Notes: generated by a model from the sequence alone, not told the origin. Shown: positions 46,228 through 57,202, counted from the first letter of the stretch. The stretch: 64,000 nucleotides of DNA from Methanosphaera cuniculi (GCF_003149675.1 NZ_LWMS01000020.1:1-64000), one strand, 5' to 3'. Numbers and translations are program-made.

Positions 46228-48402
46228 ATGGTTTTAACTGATAATGAACTTGAATATATAGAAGATGTATTAGGACGTAAACCTAATGAATTAGAACTTG
46301 GAATGATGGATGTAATGTTCTCAGAACACTGCTCATATAAAAGTAGTAGACCAATACTAAAAAACTTCCCAACAGATGGACCTGATGTAATACTAGGACC
46401 TGGAGATGATGCTGGAATTGTAAGTTTAACAGATGAATATGCACTTGCAATAGGAATGGAAAGCCACAACCACCCATCAGCAGTCGAACCATATGGAGGA
46501 GCAGGAACAGGAATTGGTGGAATAGTACGTGATATTATAAGTATGGGAGCAAAACCAGTAGTACTACTTGATGCACTAAGATTTGGACACATGTCAGATC
46601 AAAGATCTAAATACATATTTGATTATGTTGTAAAAGGAATCTCAGACTATGGAAATCGTATAGGAGTACCAACAGTTGGTGGAGAAATTGAATTTGATGA
46701 TAACTTCCAATATAATCCAATGGTAAATGTTGTATGTGCAGGACTTGTAAAAAAAGATGAAATAGTATATGGATCAGCACCAGTAGTAGGAGATGTATAC
46801 TTCCTTATGGGTGGAACCACAGGACGTGATGGAATACATGGTGTAACATTTGCATCAGAAGAACTAACAAGTAACTCAGAAATAGAAGATAGACCAGCTG
46901 TACAAGTAGCAGATCCATTTACAAAAAAACGTGTAATGGAAGCAACATATGAAATACTTGATACTATTGATGTACATGGAGTAAAAGATCTAGGTGGAGG
47001 AGGTCTAACATGCTGTTTATCTGAAATGGCAGATAAAGGCGGAAATGGATCACTTATTGATCTTGAAAAAATACCACTACGTGAAGAAAACATGACACCA
47101 TATGAAATCATGCTATCAGAATCACAAGAACGTATGGTATTTGCAATATCACCAGATGATGTAGAAAAAGCAACTAAAATATGTGAGAAAAACGATCTTT
47201 CATGTGCTGTTATTGGTACAATTATAGATAAACGTGAATTTATAATAGAAGATAATGGTGAAGTAATTTGTCATGCACCAAATGTATTATTTACAGATGC
47301 TCCTATTATAGAACGTCCTGCAAAAGCACCTGAAAAAGATCTTGATCATGTAGAAATACCTGAAACAACTAATGCACAAGAAGATTTAATTAAATTACTT
47401 AAATCAGAAAATATTACAAGTAAAAAATGGGTTTACAGCCAGTATGATCATGAAGTACAACTAAGAACAGTAGTAAAACCAGGTGATGATGCAGCAGTAG
47501 TAAAAGTAGATGAAGATACATCATTTACAATTGGTACAGATTGTAATAGTACTCATGTACTACTTGACCCATATGATGGAGCAGCATCAGCAGTACTTGA
47601 AAGTATAAACAACTCAATTAGTATGGGAGGACGTCCTATAGCATTAGTTGATTGTCTAAACTTTGGAAATCCTGAAAAACCTGAAGTATTCTGGCAATTT
47701 AAAGAAGCAGTTCGTGGAATGAGTGATGTAGCACGTAAATTTATCACACCATTTATCAGTGGAAATGTAAGTTTCTACAATGAAACAGAAGGTGTAACAG
47801 TAAATCCATCACCAATTGTTGGAACAGTTGGAGTTGTAGATAATAAAAATATTAAAACTATGACACTTAAAAACGATGGAGATATAATTCTTCTTGTTGG
47901 AAATACATATGATGAACTTGATGGATCACAATATGCAAAAGAAGTACATGCAACAGTAGCAGGATTCCCACCTATACTAAGACTTGATGAAAACTATGCA
48001 ACATCAATGGCAATACGTACAATAATTGAAAATCAATCAGAAAATATAACAGCAGTACATGATTTATCTAAAGGTGGACTTGCTGTTGCAATAGCATTAA
48101 TGTGTATTAATAGTAATAAAGGAGCATTTATTAGTCTTAATAATATACCATCAAAAGAAGATCTTACAACAACAATGCAGCTATTTTCAGAATCTAACAG
48201 TAGATTCCTTATAACTGTTAAACCAGAAGCACTCTCAACAATTAAAGATGCTCTAACACAACTTGGTATTGCTCATGCTGAAATTGGAGAAGTTGTACCA
48301 TCTGATCTTACAATTAAAAAAGATGATGATGAACTTATACATCTTAGTGTTGATGATCTCGTTAAATATAATACAACAACAATTGAAGATCAAATGACAT
48401 AA
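46228..48402 (+). CDS. purL: Phosphoribosylformylglycinamidine synthase subunit PurL
   Basis: This is the ATP-dependent synthetase subunit of the FGAM synthase complex in purine synthesis, which works with PurQ and PurS (not seen here). At about 724 residues it has the small archaeal/Gram-positive length. [13 protein letters not shown] and LGPGDDAG are near the N terminus, [21 protein letters not shown] follows with the catalytic His, and [16 protein letters not shown] and [14 protein letters not shown] mark the two halves. ATG 46228 is preferred to an in-frame TTG at 46216, because AAAGG at 46211-46215 abuts the TTG but lies 12 bases from the ATG. Confidence 0.95.
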   Translation: MVLTDNELEYIEDVLGRKPNELELGMMDVMFSEHCSYKSSRPILKNFPTDGPDVILGPGDDAGIVSLTDEYALAIGMESHNHPSAVEPYGGAGTGIGGIVRDIISMGAKPVVLLDALRFGHMSDQRSKYIFDYVVKGISDYGNRIGVPTVGGEIEFDDNFQYNPMVNVVCAGLVKKDEIVYGSAPVVGDVYFLMGGTTGRDGIHGVTFASEELTSNSEIEDRPAVQVADPFTKKRVMEATYEILDTIDVHGVKDLGGGGLTCCLSEMADKGGNGSLIDLEKIPLREENMTPYEIMLSESQERMVFAISPDDVEKATKICEKNDLSCAVIGTIIDKREFIIEDNGEVICHAPNVLFTDAPIIERPAKAPEKDLDHVEIPETTNAQEDLIKLLKSENITSKKWVYSQYDHEVQLRTVVKPGDDAAVVKVDEDTSFTIGTDCNSTHVLLDPYDGAASAVLESINNSISMGGRPIALVDCLNFGNPEKPEVFWQFKEAVRGMSDVARKFITPFISGNVSFYNETEGVTVNPSPIVGTVGVVDNKNIKTMTLKNDGDIILLVGNTYDELDGSQYAKEVHATVAGFPPILRLDENYATSMAIRTIIENQSENITAVHDLSKGGLAVAIALMCINSNKGAFISLNNIPSKEDLTTTMQLFSESNSRFLITVKPEALSTIKDALTQLGIAHAEIGEVVPSDLTIKKDDDELIHLSVDDLVKYNTTTIEDQMT

Positions 48403-48547
48403 AAAGTTTTTTATACTAATTCACCACCATTTTACTTTTTTTTTATTATTTTTTTAAGAAATATTATATGATAAATTATATTAAATATTAGAAAATAGAA
48501 AAAATATTTTATAAAATATTTAAAATTTTTTTGAGGTAAATTTTTTT

Positions 48548-49837
48548 ATGAATGCATTATATTATTATGCTATTGGTTTTATCATTGTATACATAATTGC
48601 ATTTGCACTACGCAAAAAGCCTTACATATCATTTGAAGGTATTGTTATAATGCTTAAAACTGATAAGCTACGTGGAGTTATAGATAGAATTGCTGGTATC
48701 TCACATGGCTTTTGGAAGAAGTTTACAAATATTTTAATGCCTATTGGTGTATTTTTCATAATTGTAATGGTAATTAGTGTTATTTATTCATTACAACTTA
48801 TGTATACACAACCTACAGTTTCATTAATTTTACCTGGTGTTGATATTCCAGGATCTCCTCTTTATATTCCATTTGGTACAGGTCTTATTGCTCTTGCTAC
48901 TGTTATGATTATACATGAGGGAGGTCATGGTGTTCTTGCTCGTGCTGAAAATATTAGTATTGATTCTGTTGGATTATTACTTTTAGCTGTTATTCCAGGA
49001 GCATTTGTTGAACCAAATCAACAGGAAGTTGAAAAGGCAAATGGTATAAGTAAGCTTCGTGTATACTTTGCAGGTCCTATGGCAAATATTGTATTATGTG
49101 TCATAGCTTTTGTTATTATGAGTGGTATTTCAGGATTTATGGCATCAGAAAACTTATATACATCAGATGGTATGGAAATATCAAGTGTAGTACCATCAAG
49201 TCCTGCTGAAGGAGTATTAAAAGATGGAATGATTATAACAAGTATTAATAATCAAACAACAAATAACTACTCATCCTATATAAAAGCACTTAATAATACA
49301 CATATAGGTGATAGAATTAATATAACAACAAATACGGGACATTATAATCTAACATTAGCTGAAAGTCCATCAAATTCAACAAAGTCGTACATGGGAGTTC
49401 GTAGTGGAGAACATAAGATAATAACACCTGAAGCCCAAAAGAAATATGGAACATGGCTACCATCAATACTACCAACACTTGAAGAATTATTTTCATTAAT
49501 TTTCCTACTAAACTTTGCTGTGGGAACATTCAACCTACTACCAATGAAACCACTTGATGGTGGATTAATACTTGAAGAAATACTAAAAACACGTATACGT
49601 GATGATAGACGAAAAGAATTTAATGACACACTAAATCATTACACACGACATTTACCAATGTCAATACGATGCTTTATAAGTAGACGATTTAATAGTCTAT
49701 TAAACTTCATAGCTAATCATCCAATAAGTGATGAAAAAGTAGCAATCATAATGAGAGCAATATCAACATTCTTCATTGTAATACTACTAATGCTTATAAT
49801 CTATGGAACAGTACCAGGAATACTACAAATGCTATAA
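48548..49837 (+). CDS. Site-2-protease-like M50 membrane metalloprotease with PDZ domain
   Basis: This 429-residue membrane protein has the zinc motif HEGGH at residues 123-127 in a transmembrane helix and a second ligand motif NLLPMKPLDGG near residue 335, the two hallmarks of M50 intramembrane proteases. A PDZ-like domain lies between them (about 210-290: SSVVPSSPAEGVLKDGMIIT and onward). Further helices lie at residues 5-20, 65-90 and the C terminus. Such proteases cut membrane-anchored regulators or signal-peptide remnants. No obvious substrate or anti-sigma-like gene is nearby. GAGGTAAA precedes the ATG. Confidence 0.87.
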   Translation: MNALYYYAIGFIIVYIIAFALRKKPYISFEGIVIMLKTDKLRGVIDRIAGISHGFWKKFTNILMPIGVFFIIVMVISVIYSLQLMYTQPTVSLILPGVDIPGSPLYIPFGTGLIALATVMIIHEGGHGVLARAENISIDSVGLLLLAVIPGAFVEPNQQEVEKANGISKLRVYFAGPMANIVLCVIAFVIMSGISGFMASENLYTSDGMEISSVVPSSPAEGVLKDGMIITSINNQTTNNYSSYIKALNNTHIGDRINITTNTGHYNLTLAESPSNSTKSYMGVRSGEHKIITPEAQKKYGTWLPSILPTLEELFSLIFLLNFAVGTFNLLPMKPLDGGLILEEILKTRIRDDRRKEFNDTLNHYTRHLPMSIRCFISRRFNSLLNFIANHPISDEKVAIIMRAISTFFIVILLMLIIYGTVPGILQML

Positions 49838-50028
49838 CATACTTCAACACCTCATTTTTTCTACTTATTTTTTTTTGATTATTCATATTATAAAAAAATT
49901 TAACTTATATAAGTAAAATATAATTATAACATAGTTATTTTTAGAAGTCCGAATAAAAAAAAATCTATTAAAAACTATTTATCAAATACAAAAAACAATA
50001 TAATTAAAGGTATAGAAGGTTTAATTCA

Positions 50029-51351
50029 ATGGAAAAAAATATTATAAAGTTTGTTGACTTATTTGCTGGATTAGGTGGTCTTAGAATTGGTTTTGAAAGT
50101 GCTTTTAATGATTTAGGATATAAAACACAGTGTGTCTTAACATCTGAAATTAAGCCTCATGCAATTAGAGCATTAAAAGAAAATTTTAATGATGAGGATA
50201 TCCAAGGTGACATATGTAAAATAAAATCCGAAAAAATACCAGACTTTGATTTTTTACTTGCTGGATTTCCTTGTCAATCATTTAGTGTAGCTGGAAATCA
50301 ATTAGGTTTTAATGATACAAGAGGAACATTATTTTTTGAAGTTGAAAGAATTCTACGTGAAAAAAAGCCCTATGGATTCATACTAGAAAATGTTGAAGGA
50401 TTAATTACCCATGATAAAATAAAAAAAACAGACAAAATAGGTAGGACTTTAACAATAATATTAAATAATCTAAAAAATCTAGGATATAAAGTTACATGGA
50501 AGTTATTAAATAGTAAAGATTTTGGAATACCGCAATCAAGAAAAAGGATTTTCATAGTAGGGACAAAAGATAAAAAAATTAATTTAGATCATTTTAATAG
50601 TAAACAAAGTGTTTTATCTGAAATATTAGAAGAAAATAAACCAACAAAAAATACTAAGTTTACAAGATGTATATTAAAACATTATAAACCTGAAGAATTA
50701 TATGGAAAAGCTATTAAAGATAAAAGAGGCGGAGAAAATAATATTCATAGTTGGGATATTCAAATAAAAGGAAGCGTATCTCAACAACAAAAAGAGTTAC
50801 TTGAAAAAATGCTACGTGAAAGAAGAAAAAAACACTGGGCTGAAGATATTGGAATTAAATGGATGGATGGAATGCCTTTAACAAAAGATCAAATTTCTAC
50901 ATTTTATGATTCTGAAAATCTTGAAAGTATGCTTATTGACCTTGTTAAGAAAGGTTATCTTGTTAAAGAATATCCAAAGGATTTAGTTAAAGTAAAATCT
51001 AAAAATGGAAAAGAAATAAGTAAACGATGTGAAGATAAAAGTAAACCTAAAGGATATAATATTGTTACTGGAAAATTAAGCTTTGAATTTACAAAAATTC
51101 TTGATCCTAATGATATTGCTCCTACACTTGTTGCAACAGACATATCAAGAGTAGGTGTTATTGATAATAAAAAAATAAGAAATATTACAATTAGAGAAGG
51201 TCTACGTTTATTTGGATTTCCAGAAGATTATAACTTATCAATGTTTAAAAATGATAGTAAAGGAATTACAAAGGCTTTTGACTTACTTGGTAATACCGTT
51301 GTTATTCCTGTTGTATATGAAGTAGCAAATAAAATAGCTTTAGAATTATAA
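50029..51351 (+). CDS. DNA cytosine-5 methyltransferase
   Basis: This 440-residue C5 methyltransferase has the standard motif order: FVDLFAGLGGLRIGFE (motif I), AGFPCQSFSVAGNQLGF (motif IV with the catalytic Cys), ENVEGLI (VI) and QSRKRIFIVG (VIII). A variable target-recognition region spans about 215-340 (GGENNIHSWDIQIKG and onward), and the C terminus is GLRLFGFPEDY with LLGNTVVIPVV (IX-X). The recognition sequence cannot be read directly. It is followed, convergently and almost touching, by a small broken-looking frame. No intact restriction gene is present, so it is an orphan or a remnant of a restriction-modification pair. Confidence 0.93.
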   Translation: MEKNIIKFVDLFAGLGGLRIGFESAFNDLGYKTQCVLTSEIKPHAIRALKENFNDEDIQGDICKIKSEKIPDFDFLLAGFPCQSFSVAGNQLGFNDTRGTLFFEVERILREKKPYGFILENVEGLITHDKIKKTDKIGRTLTIILNNLKNLGYKVTWKLLNSKDFGIPQSRKRIFIVGTKDKKINLDHFNSKQSVLSEILEENKPTKNTKFTRCILKHYKPEELYGKAIKDKRGGENNIHSWDIQIKGSVSQQQKELLEKMLRERRKKHWAEDIGIKWMDGMPLTKDQISTFYDSENLESMLIDLVKKGYLVKEYPKDLVKVKSKNGKEISKRCEDKSKPKGYNIVTGKLSFEFTKILDPNDIAPTLVATDISRVGVIDNKKIRNITIREGLRLFGFPEDYNLSMFKNDSKGITKAFDLLGNTVVIPVVYEVANKIALEL

Positions 51352-51352
51352 G

Positions 51353-51649
51353 TTAAAAAATAATATTTTTATGATAATATTTCTCATAATTATTATAAAA
51401 TTCTTCTTTCCATTTTTGTGCTACTTTTTCACCTTTTTCTAATTTAATAGTTTTAAGTAGAGCTTTTAGAAAATCAGTTTCGTTTTTAAAGACACATTCT
51501 TTATCATATTTAAAGTTAGAATTTGGTCTTATATTATATATTTTATTTTGTTTTACTTGAAGTTTTAAAGGATATTTTTTAGAAGTTCCTGTAATTTCCC
51601 AAATTTCTTTAAGCCATATTTTTTGAATAGATATTAGTCCATCATTCAT
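51353..51649 (-). CDS. Short hypothetical protein, possible restriction-enzyme remnant
   Basis: This 98-residue frame converges on the cytosine methyltransferase with a one-base gap. It reads IWEITGTSKKYPLKLQVKQ and KYDKECVFKNETDFLKALLK, then a basic, aromatic C-terminal helix (KWKEEFYNNYEKYY). The composition and position beside a methyltransferase suggest the C-terminal end of a restriction endonuclease, but I recognise no family. The ATG lies inside the end of a 38-codon upstream frame in another phase, so this may be one frameshifted gene. No ribosome-binding site is evident. Confidence 0.45.
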   Translation of the reverse strand: MNDGLISIQKIWLKEIWEITGTSKKYPLKLQVKQNKIYNIRPNSNFKYDKECVFKNETDFLKALLKTIKLEKGEKVAQKWKEEFYNNYEKYYHKNIIF

Positions 51650-51758
51650 TGTATAACCAAAGATTAGATAATTCGTTTTTAAGATCTTTTCTTAAACTTT
51701 TAAGAATGTATGTTGCTGTAACTTTTTTTTGAATAAGAATCCCCTTCTTTTTTTTCAT
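51642..51758 (-). CDS. 38-codon frame overlapping the preceding remnant
   Basis: MKKKKGILIQKKVTATYILK and a further 18 residues ending NLWLYNE overlap the next frame by eight bases. The protein is basic with a likely amphipathic helix. A single frameshift would fuse it to the 98-residue frame, giving one protein of about 136 residues. I cannot tell a real overlapping pair from a disrupted gene. Confidence 0.3.
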   Translation of the reverse strand: MKKKKGILIQKKVTATYILKSLRKDLKNELSNLWLYNE

Positions 51759-51920
51759 ATTTATTTATTATCTATCAAAAAGAACAATTATTTAATGTTT
51801 TATAAAAAAAATTAAATAAGATAATTATATTAAAAATACAGAAAAGATAAAATATTTAACAGTTTAATAAACTTATACATAAGATTATAATTTTAAATAA
51901 TTATAGAGGATTTAGATAGT

Positions 51921-52547
51921 ATGACTAAAAAAATGAACATAGTAGGAATAGGACCAGGAGATCGTGAATATCTAACAATAGGAGCACTTGAAACAATAGA
52001 AAACTCAGATGTACTAGTAGGAAGTAAAAGATCACTAGAACCATTTGATTATCTTGATGCACAAATGGTAGTACTTGAACCACGAGACATTCCAAAAACA
52101 GTGAAAAAAGCAGTATCATACTTAGATGATGGATTTAATGTAACAATACTTTCAACAGGAGATCCAGGATTTTCAGGAATGCTTAAAACAATGCAGAAAC
52201 TATCACCAAAAACAAAACTTAATGTAATACCAGGTATAAGTTCAATACAATTAGCATCAGCAAAACTACAAATACCATGGGATGATGCAAATCTCATAAC
52301 AATACATGGAGGACGAGCACCAACAGAGAAACTACTCAAAGAACTTGATGAAAATAAGAAAAACATAGTACTACCAAATAGACATATAAGTGAACTTGCA
52401 GAATATCTTATTGATCATGGATATAGTCCAGAACATGAAATAATAATCTGTGAAAAACTAAGTTATCCTGATGAACAAATAGTACATGTAACACTAGGTG
52501 AAGCTAGACAAATGGAATTTGGTTACATGTGTATTGTAGTAATATAA
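51921..52547 (+). CDS. cbiE: Cobalt-precorrin-7 (C5)-methyltransferase
   Basis: CbiE is an AdoMet-dependent methyltransferase of anaerobic cobamide synthesis. The 208-residue length is typical of the stand-alone enzyme. Signatures are NIVGIGPGDREYLTIGALE at the N terminus, GSKRSLEPF, ILSTGDPGFSGML (the tetrapyrrole-methylase GDP loop), VIPGISSIQLASAKLQIPW and IIICEKLSYPDEQI. GAGG lies upstream of the ATG. Other cbi genes are not adjacent. A 9-bp hairpin follows the stop. Cobamide is needed by methyl-coenzyme M methyltransferases. Confidence 0.93.
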   Translation: MTKKMNIVGIGPGDREYLTIGALETIENSDVLVGSKRSLEPFDYLDAQMVVLEPRDIPKTVKKAVSYLDDGFNVTILSTGDPGFSGMLKTMQKLSPKTKLNVIPGISSIQLASAKLQIPWDDANLITIHGGRAPTEKLLKELDENKKNIVLPNRHISELAEYLIDHGYSPEHEIIICEKLSYPDEQIVHVTLGEARQMEFGYMCIVVI

Positions 52548-52572
52548 TACTACTATAAAGAAAAAAAATCTT

Positions 52573-52600
52573 TTTGATAGTGTTAATTTATACTATCAAA
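52573..52600 (+). terminator. Hairpin after cbiE
   Basis: TTTGATAGT at 52573-52581 pairs perfectly with ACTATCAAA at 52592-52600 over a 10-base loop, 25 bp past the stop. T-rich sequence follows only at about 52640. The rest of the 300-bp gap shows no gene. Confidence 0.5.
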
Positions 52601-52843
52601 TTTCATCTCCACTAAAATCTTTATTATTTAAAGAGCATATTTTTTTTTAACTTATTATTTTTAACTATACTTCCATATGAAAAAATAAGAATTATTATTA
52701 TAAAAAAATTAAATATAAGTTTCCCCAAAAAAAAATGAGTTTTCAAATGAAATTTATATTATTGTAAAAAAAATTATAAAAAAAAGAAAAAGAAAAAGCA
52801 TTAAAAAATTATCTTTTTAATAGCATATTCTTCCTATAATGTT

Positions 52844-53092
52844 TTAATCATCAAGTTGCACTACTTCATCTACGTATTTTTCTGATAATTTTTCAGCTTC
52901 TGGATCTATACTTGATTGAACTTCAACTATTGCTTCTACCGGACATACTTTAGCACAAGCTCCACAACCTGTACATTTTTCTGGATTGATTTTGTATGGA
53001 TTTCCTTCTGTTATTGCATCAAATTGACATGCATCAAGACATGGTCCATGTCCACAGCCTTCACATGCTGTTGTTACGGTATAAACTACCAT
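52844..53092 (-). CDS. Ferredoxin, 2[4Fe-4S]-type with atypical first motif (copy 1)
   Basis: This 82-residue ferredoxin has a first cluster motif CEGCGHGPCLDAC (C-x2-C-x4-C-x3-C), two residues longer than the common form. The second, CTGCGACAKVCPVEAI, is regular. An acidic C-terminal tail ends DEVVQLDD. TAGGTGAT precedes the ATG. It lies 61 bp downstream of a paralogue with the same architecture, and the pair is probably co-transcribed. It likely carries low-potential electrons in methanogenesis, and the partner is not evident. Confidence 0.9.
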   Translation of the reverse strand: MVVYTVTTACEGCGHGPCLDACQFDAITEGNPYKINPEKCTGCGACAKVCPVEAIVEVQSSIDPEAEKLSEKYVDEVVQLDD

Positions 53093-53153
53093 TATTAATC
53101 ACCTACTTTATTTCCTTTTTTTTGATTTCAATTTTTTTTATGTGTATTTTTTT

Positions 53154-53402
53154 TTAGTCGTCAAGTTGTACTACTTCATCTACGTATTTTTCTGCATATT
53201 TTTGTGCTTCTGAATTAATACTTTCTTGTATTGGTACAATTGCATCTACCGGACATACTTTTACACAAGCTCCGCAACCTGTACATATTTCCGGATTGAT
53301 TTTGTATGGATTTCCTTTTGTTATTGCATCAAATTGACATGCATCTAGACATGGTCCATGTTCACATCCTTCACATGCTGTGGTAATTGTATATACTACC
53401 AT
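53154..53402 (-). CDS. Ferredoxin, 2[4Fe-4S]-type with atypical first motif (copy 2)
   Basis: The 82-residue paralogue of the next gene has CEGCEHGPCLDAC (C-x2-C-x4-C-x3-C) and CTGCGACVKVCPVDAI. The two proteins agree almost fully from residue 1 to 55 and in the last ten residues, and differ mainly in a linker near 55-70. ATG 53402 is chosen over an in-frame GTG at 53411, since that GTG is part of the AGGTGAT ribosome-binding site. The gene diverges from the YchF-like GTPase gene with a 290-bp gap. Confidence 0.9.
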   Translation of the reverse strand: MVVYTITTACEGCEHGPCLDACQFDAITKGNPYKINPEICTGCGACVKVCPVDAIVPIQESINSEAQKYAEKYVDEVVQLDD

Positions 53403-53695
53403 TTTTATCACCTATATTTTTTATTTTGATATAGACTACTTTTAAATTAATTATATTTTAAGATTTCCATAGTTCATTTTAGGTTATACTAAATATAAGA
53501 GCTTAAATCAACTAAATTTTAATATTTACGACCATAAAATACTAACTTTTTTTTATTAACAACTAATTTTAATTAGAAAAAAGATAAACATATATTAGAA
53601 TACTAGAAAAATTACAATAAAAAAAAAATTGTTTTAATTTAAATAAAGATAATCATTTTCAAAAAAAAAATATTTTTCAGGAGGAAAAAAATAAC

Positions 53696-54889
53696 ATGTT
53701 ACAAATAGCAGTAACAGGAAAACCAAACGTTGGAAAATCATCATTCTTTAACTCAGCAACACTATCAGAAGTTGAAGTAGCAAACTACCCATTTACCACC
53801 ATAGATGCAAATGCAGCAATTGCATATGTAACAAGTCCATGTCCATGTGGAGAACTAGAAGTTACATGCAACCCAAGAACAGGAAAATGTGAAGAACACA
53901 TTCGCTACATACCAGTAGAATTAATAGATGTAGCAGGTTTAGTACCAGGAGCACATGAAGGAAAAGGACTTGGAAACCAATTTCTTGATGATTTAAGTCA
54001 AGCTCGAGCATTAATTCATATAATAGATGCATCAGGATCAACAGATGCTGAGGGAAATCCATGTGAAGCTGGAAGCCATGACCCACTAGATGATGTAAAC
54101 TTCCTAAAAGGAGAAGTAACCATGTGGGTATACTCAATACTTGAACGTAACTGGCCACGACTCATACGAAAAGTTATGTCAGAACATCTTAACTTTGCAA
54201 AAGTAATAGCAGAACAACTAAGTGGAGCAGGAGTATTTCTTGATGATGTACTAGAAGCTGAACGAAGCATTACCGATACAAATTATGATAAATGGGAAAA
54301 AGATGAAATACTAGATTTTATTGAAAAAATACTAGAACATGCAAAACCAATCATAATTGTAGCAAACAAAATAGATACACCAACTGCATATGAAAACATA
54401 CAAAGACTACAAGAAAAATATGACCAAGTAATACCAACAAGTGCAGAATCAGAACTCGCATTAGTAAATGCACAAAAAGCAGGACTTATCAAATACCAGT
54501 CAGGTGATGATCATTTTACAATAGTTGATGAAGCTAAATTATCAGATAAACAAAAAGCAGCTCTAATGTATATTGATGAAAATGTTCTTAAAAAATATGG
54601 ATCAACCGGAATACAAGAAACACTAAATACAGCTGTATATGATGTGCTAAATGAAATTGTAGTATATCCTGTTGAAGATGAACATAAATACTCAGATCAA
54701 AAAGGAAACATACTACCTGATGCACTACTAATACCAAAAGGATCAAATCCACGAGATCTAGCATACTGTATACATACAGATATAGGTGAAGGATTTACCC
54801 ATGCAATAGATGCAAGACGAAACATGAGAATATCAAGTGAACAAGAACTAAAACAATCAGATATCATAAGTATAATATCAAATAAATAG
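53696..54889 (+). CDS. YchF/OBG-family GTPase
   Basis: This 397-residue P-loop NTPase has [15 protein letters not shown] (G1), [10 protein letters not shown] (G2), [21 protein letters not shown] (G3) and IVANKIDTP (G4). A C-terminal TGS-like domain ends with [20 protein letters not shown]. It has an archaeal insertion with four cysteines ([13 protein letters not shown]...GKCEEH, residues about 45-65), which could bind zinc. The family associates with ribosomes, and YchF members prefer ATP. AGGAGGAAA precedes the ATG. The gene downstream in the same direction starts 85 bp later. Confidence 0.9.
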   Translation: MLQIAVTGKPNVGKSSFFNSATLSEVEVANYPFTTIDANAAIAYVTSPCPCGELEVTCNPRTGKCEEHIRYIPVELIDVAGLVPGAHEGKGLGNQFLDDLSQARALIHIIDASGSTDAEGNPCEAGSHDPLDDVNFLKGEVTMWVYSILERNWPRLIRKVMSEHLNFAKVIAEQLSGAGVFLDDVLEAERSITDTNYDKWEKDEILDFIEKILEHAKPIIIVANKIDTPTAYENIQRLQEKYDQVIPTSAESELALVNAQKAGLIKYQSGDDHFTIVDEAKLSDKQKAALMYIDENVLKKYGSTGIQETLNTAVYDVLNEIVVYPVEDEHKYSDQKGNILPDALLIPKGSNPRDLAYCIHTDIGEGFTHAIDARRNMRISSEQELKQSDIISIISNK

Positions 54890-54974
54890 AAACTATACAA
54901 ATTATTATTACTTATAAAAAAAAGGGGATTAGTGGGAAATAAAATAAAAAAAAAATAATAGAGATGATTCTAAA

Positions 54975-56144
54975 ATGAAAACAATAATATACCCAGATAG
55001 TCAAACTGATCTTAAAAAATATGAAAAACTAAACACAGATCTAAAAATATATAATAAAAACGTCCAAATAAACGATACTCAAATTACTAAAGATGACACA
55101 GATCAGACACTTCTTGAAGCTGATGTAATCATACTAACACAAAGCTGCATTAACACTGGTAAATATAACCTAGAAAACATAAAACAAGCATGTGAACAAA
55201 TCAGAGAATTTGTAGATGAAAATAAAACAATAGTATTTGATACACCACTTCCACCAAGAAGTGTATATAAAATGTCAAAAGTAATAGATGATCTTGGAAT
55301 CATAAAAGATATGAACCTTGCATATATAACACATATAGATGATGATACACAACTAATAGGATATTCAAATGAAAATACAAAAAACCTAATAACAGATCTA
55401 TATAAAGACATGGCATTAAAAACTGAAACAACAAATAATATACAAACAGCAGAATGTGTACCAATAATACAAAATGCATACAAAGACACATTAATAGCAC
55501 TAGCAAACCAAACAGCTATATTATCAGAAGCTATAACTATAGATTTAATTGAAGCAATAAAACTTGCAAATATGAATAAAGATATCAACCTTCTTAATCC
55601 ACAACCAGTACTACATAATGATATAATACGAGATAGCCAGGAAATTGTAAATCTAGCTGATGAATATGGAGAAGCAGCACAACTATCACAAACTACACGT
55701 GATACAAACAACTATGTAGCATACCACGTTGCATACATGGCAGAAAAAGAACTATACCTAAAAGAACATTTAGCAATGTTTGAAACAACAGTAGCAATAC
55801 TAGGAATAACAGAAGATCCAAAACTCATAACAGAAGATAACAACGTATCATTAATATTAATAGATGACTTTGTATCACGAGATGTAGATGTATTAGTATG
55901 TGATGATAAAATACCAGAAGAAATAATCCAAAAACATGGAGCAAAGAAAATAACACTAGATGAAGCATATGAAGCTGATTGTATCATCATAATGACAGAT
56001 GATCCACAATTTAAAAATTTAGAACATGATAAAGTACAAAAAGTTGTAATATCAGCACTACCAATACTTAATAAAGATGAATTTGATGATAAAGAATACT
56101 CAAGTGTTGGACAATACAGACTTAAAAAAGAGGAAATGTTATGA
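54975..56144 (+). CDS. Nucleotide-sugar dehydrogenase-like protein
   Basis: This 389-residue protein resembles the UDP-glucose/GDP-mannose dehydrogenase family in outline. A Rossmann-like start has [20 protein letters not shown] and [10 protein letters not shown] central helical dimerisation domain has [20 protein letters not shown], matching the family's helix pattern, and a second Rossmann-like half has DVDVLVCDD and [11 protein letters not shown]. The canonical GxGxxG at the N terminus and the catalytic Cys loop are not seen, so dehydrogenase activity is doubtful. It overlaps cfbD by four bases (ATGA), implying coupled translation with an F430 biosynthesis gene. GAGATGAT precedes the ATG. 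Confidence 0.7.
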   Translation: MKTIIYPDSQTDLKKYEKLNTDLKIYNKNVQINDTQITKDDTDQTLLEADVIILTQSCINTGKYNLENIKQACEQIREFVDENKTIVFDTPLPPRSVYKMSKVIDDLGIIKDMNLAYITHIDDDTQLIGYSNENTKNLITDLYKDMALKTETTNNIQTAECVPIIQNAYKDTLIALANQTAILSEAITIDLIEAIKLANMNKDINLLNPQPVLHNDIIRDSQEIVNLADEYGEAAQLSQTTRDTNNYVAYHVAYMAEKELYLKEHLAMFETTVAILGITEDPKLITEDNNVSLILIDDFVSRDVDVLVCDDKIPEEIIQKHGAKKITLDEAYEADCIIIMTDDPQFKNLEHDKVQKVVISALPILNKDEFDDKEYSSVGQYRLKKEEML

Positions 56145-57202
56145 TACACCCAAGACCAAGTCCAATAGCAGCAGCACTTTATACTCTACGTGATCTTCAA
56201 GTTGATGTAATAATAATGCATGGTCCTGCAGGATGTTGTTTTAGAACAGGACGCTTGCTTGAAGATGATGGAGTACATGTAATAACAACAGCAATGAATG
56301 AAAATGATTACATCTTCGGAGCTTCAAATAAACTAATTGAAACAATACATGAAGTAGCAGACACATTTAAGCCTAAAAAAATTGGAATTGTTGGAACATG
56401 TGTAAGTATGATAATAGGCGAAGATATGAAAAAAGCAGCACAAGAAGCTGCAGAAGATTTTGATATAATTATCGTTGAAACACATGGAGGAGTAAGTGCT
56501 GGTGATAACACAACAGGTGCAATAGCAACACTAAAAGCTGCAGAAGATGCAGGAGTAATAAATCACAAAGAAGTAGAACGACAAAGTGAAATGCTAAAAA
56601 AAGCTACTGAACTTGAAAAAACACGTGGAATGGCAAAAGGTGAATACATAGAACCAAATTATGGAGATAATAAAGTAAAAGTAGCAAAAATAATACTTGA
56701 TGCAATGAAAGATAACAAGAAAGTAACAATAGTATTAAATGCTAAAAAAGAAACAAGCTACCTATTTGCTGATATTATGACTATAAACTGGCAAGATTAT
56801 GATCTTACACCACCAACATACATTGCAAATACAGATGAAACAATTGGACTTAACTACATTCAAAAACATGCAAAAACAGTGAATGAAACAATCAGCAAAC
56901 CAGTTGACTATACAACCGGGGGACTTGATGAATATCCAATAACAGGTATTAAAGCTGAAGAAATACTAAAAGATCTTAATTCTGATGTAACAATAATACT
57001 AGGAGTTCCACATGCTGTAAATGTAGCAAATATACCAGGTATGACAATAGCAGTTACAGATGGACCAAGACTTGTAAAACCATTACAGGAAATGGGTTAT
57101 GACTACGTTGTAACAGAACTAGATGCACATTCAAAAACACTTGGTGTGGATAATATTGTAGAATCAGAATTTGCACAAACACTACGTGGAATAATCGAAT
57201 AA
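56141..57202 (+). CDS. cfbD: Ni-sirohydrochlorin a,c-diamide reductive cyclase, catalytic subunit
   Basis: CfbD is a nitrogenase-NifD-like protein that, with the NifH-like CfbC, reduces and cyclises Ni-sirohydrochlorin diamide on the way to coenzyme F430. The 353-residue length is typical. [19 protein letters not shown] at the N terminus, [19 protein letters not shown] (cluster cysteines), [16 protein letters not shown] and [16 protein letters not shown] are family signatures. The interface [4Fe-4S] cluster would use cysteines of these first motifs. cfbC is not in the window. The start overlaps the upstream gene by four bases. Confidence 0.93.
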   Translation: MIHPRPSPIAAALYTLRDLQVDVIIMHGPAGCCFRTGRLLEDDGVHVITTAMNENDYIFGASNKLIETIHEVADTFKPKKIGIVGTCVSMIIGEDMKKAAQEAAEDFDIIIVETHGGVSAGDNTTGAIATLKAAEDAGVINHKEVERQSEMLKKATELEKTRGMAKGEYIEPNYGDNKVKVAKIILDAMKDNKKVTIVLNAKKETSYLFADIMTINWQDYDLTPPTYIANTDETIGLNYIQKHAKTVNETISKPVDYTTGGLDEYPITGIKAEEILKDLNSDVTIILGVPHAVNVANIPGMTIAVTDGPRLVKPLQEMGYDYVVTELDAHSKTLGVDNIVESEFAQTLRGIIE

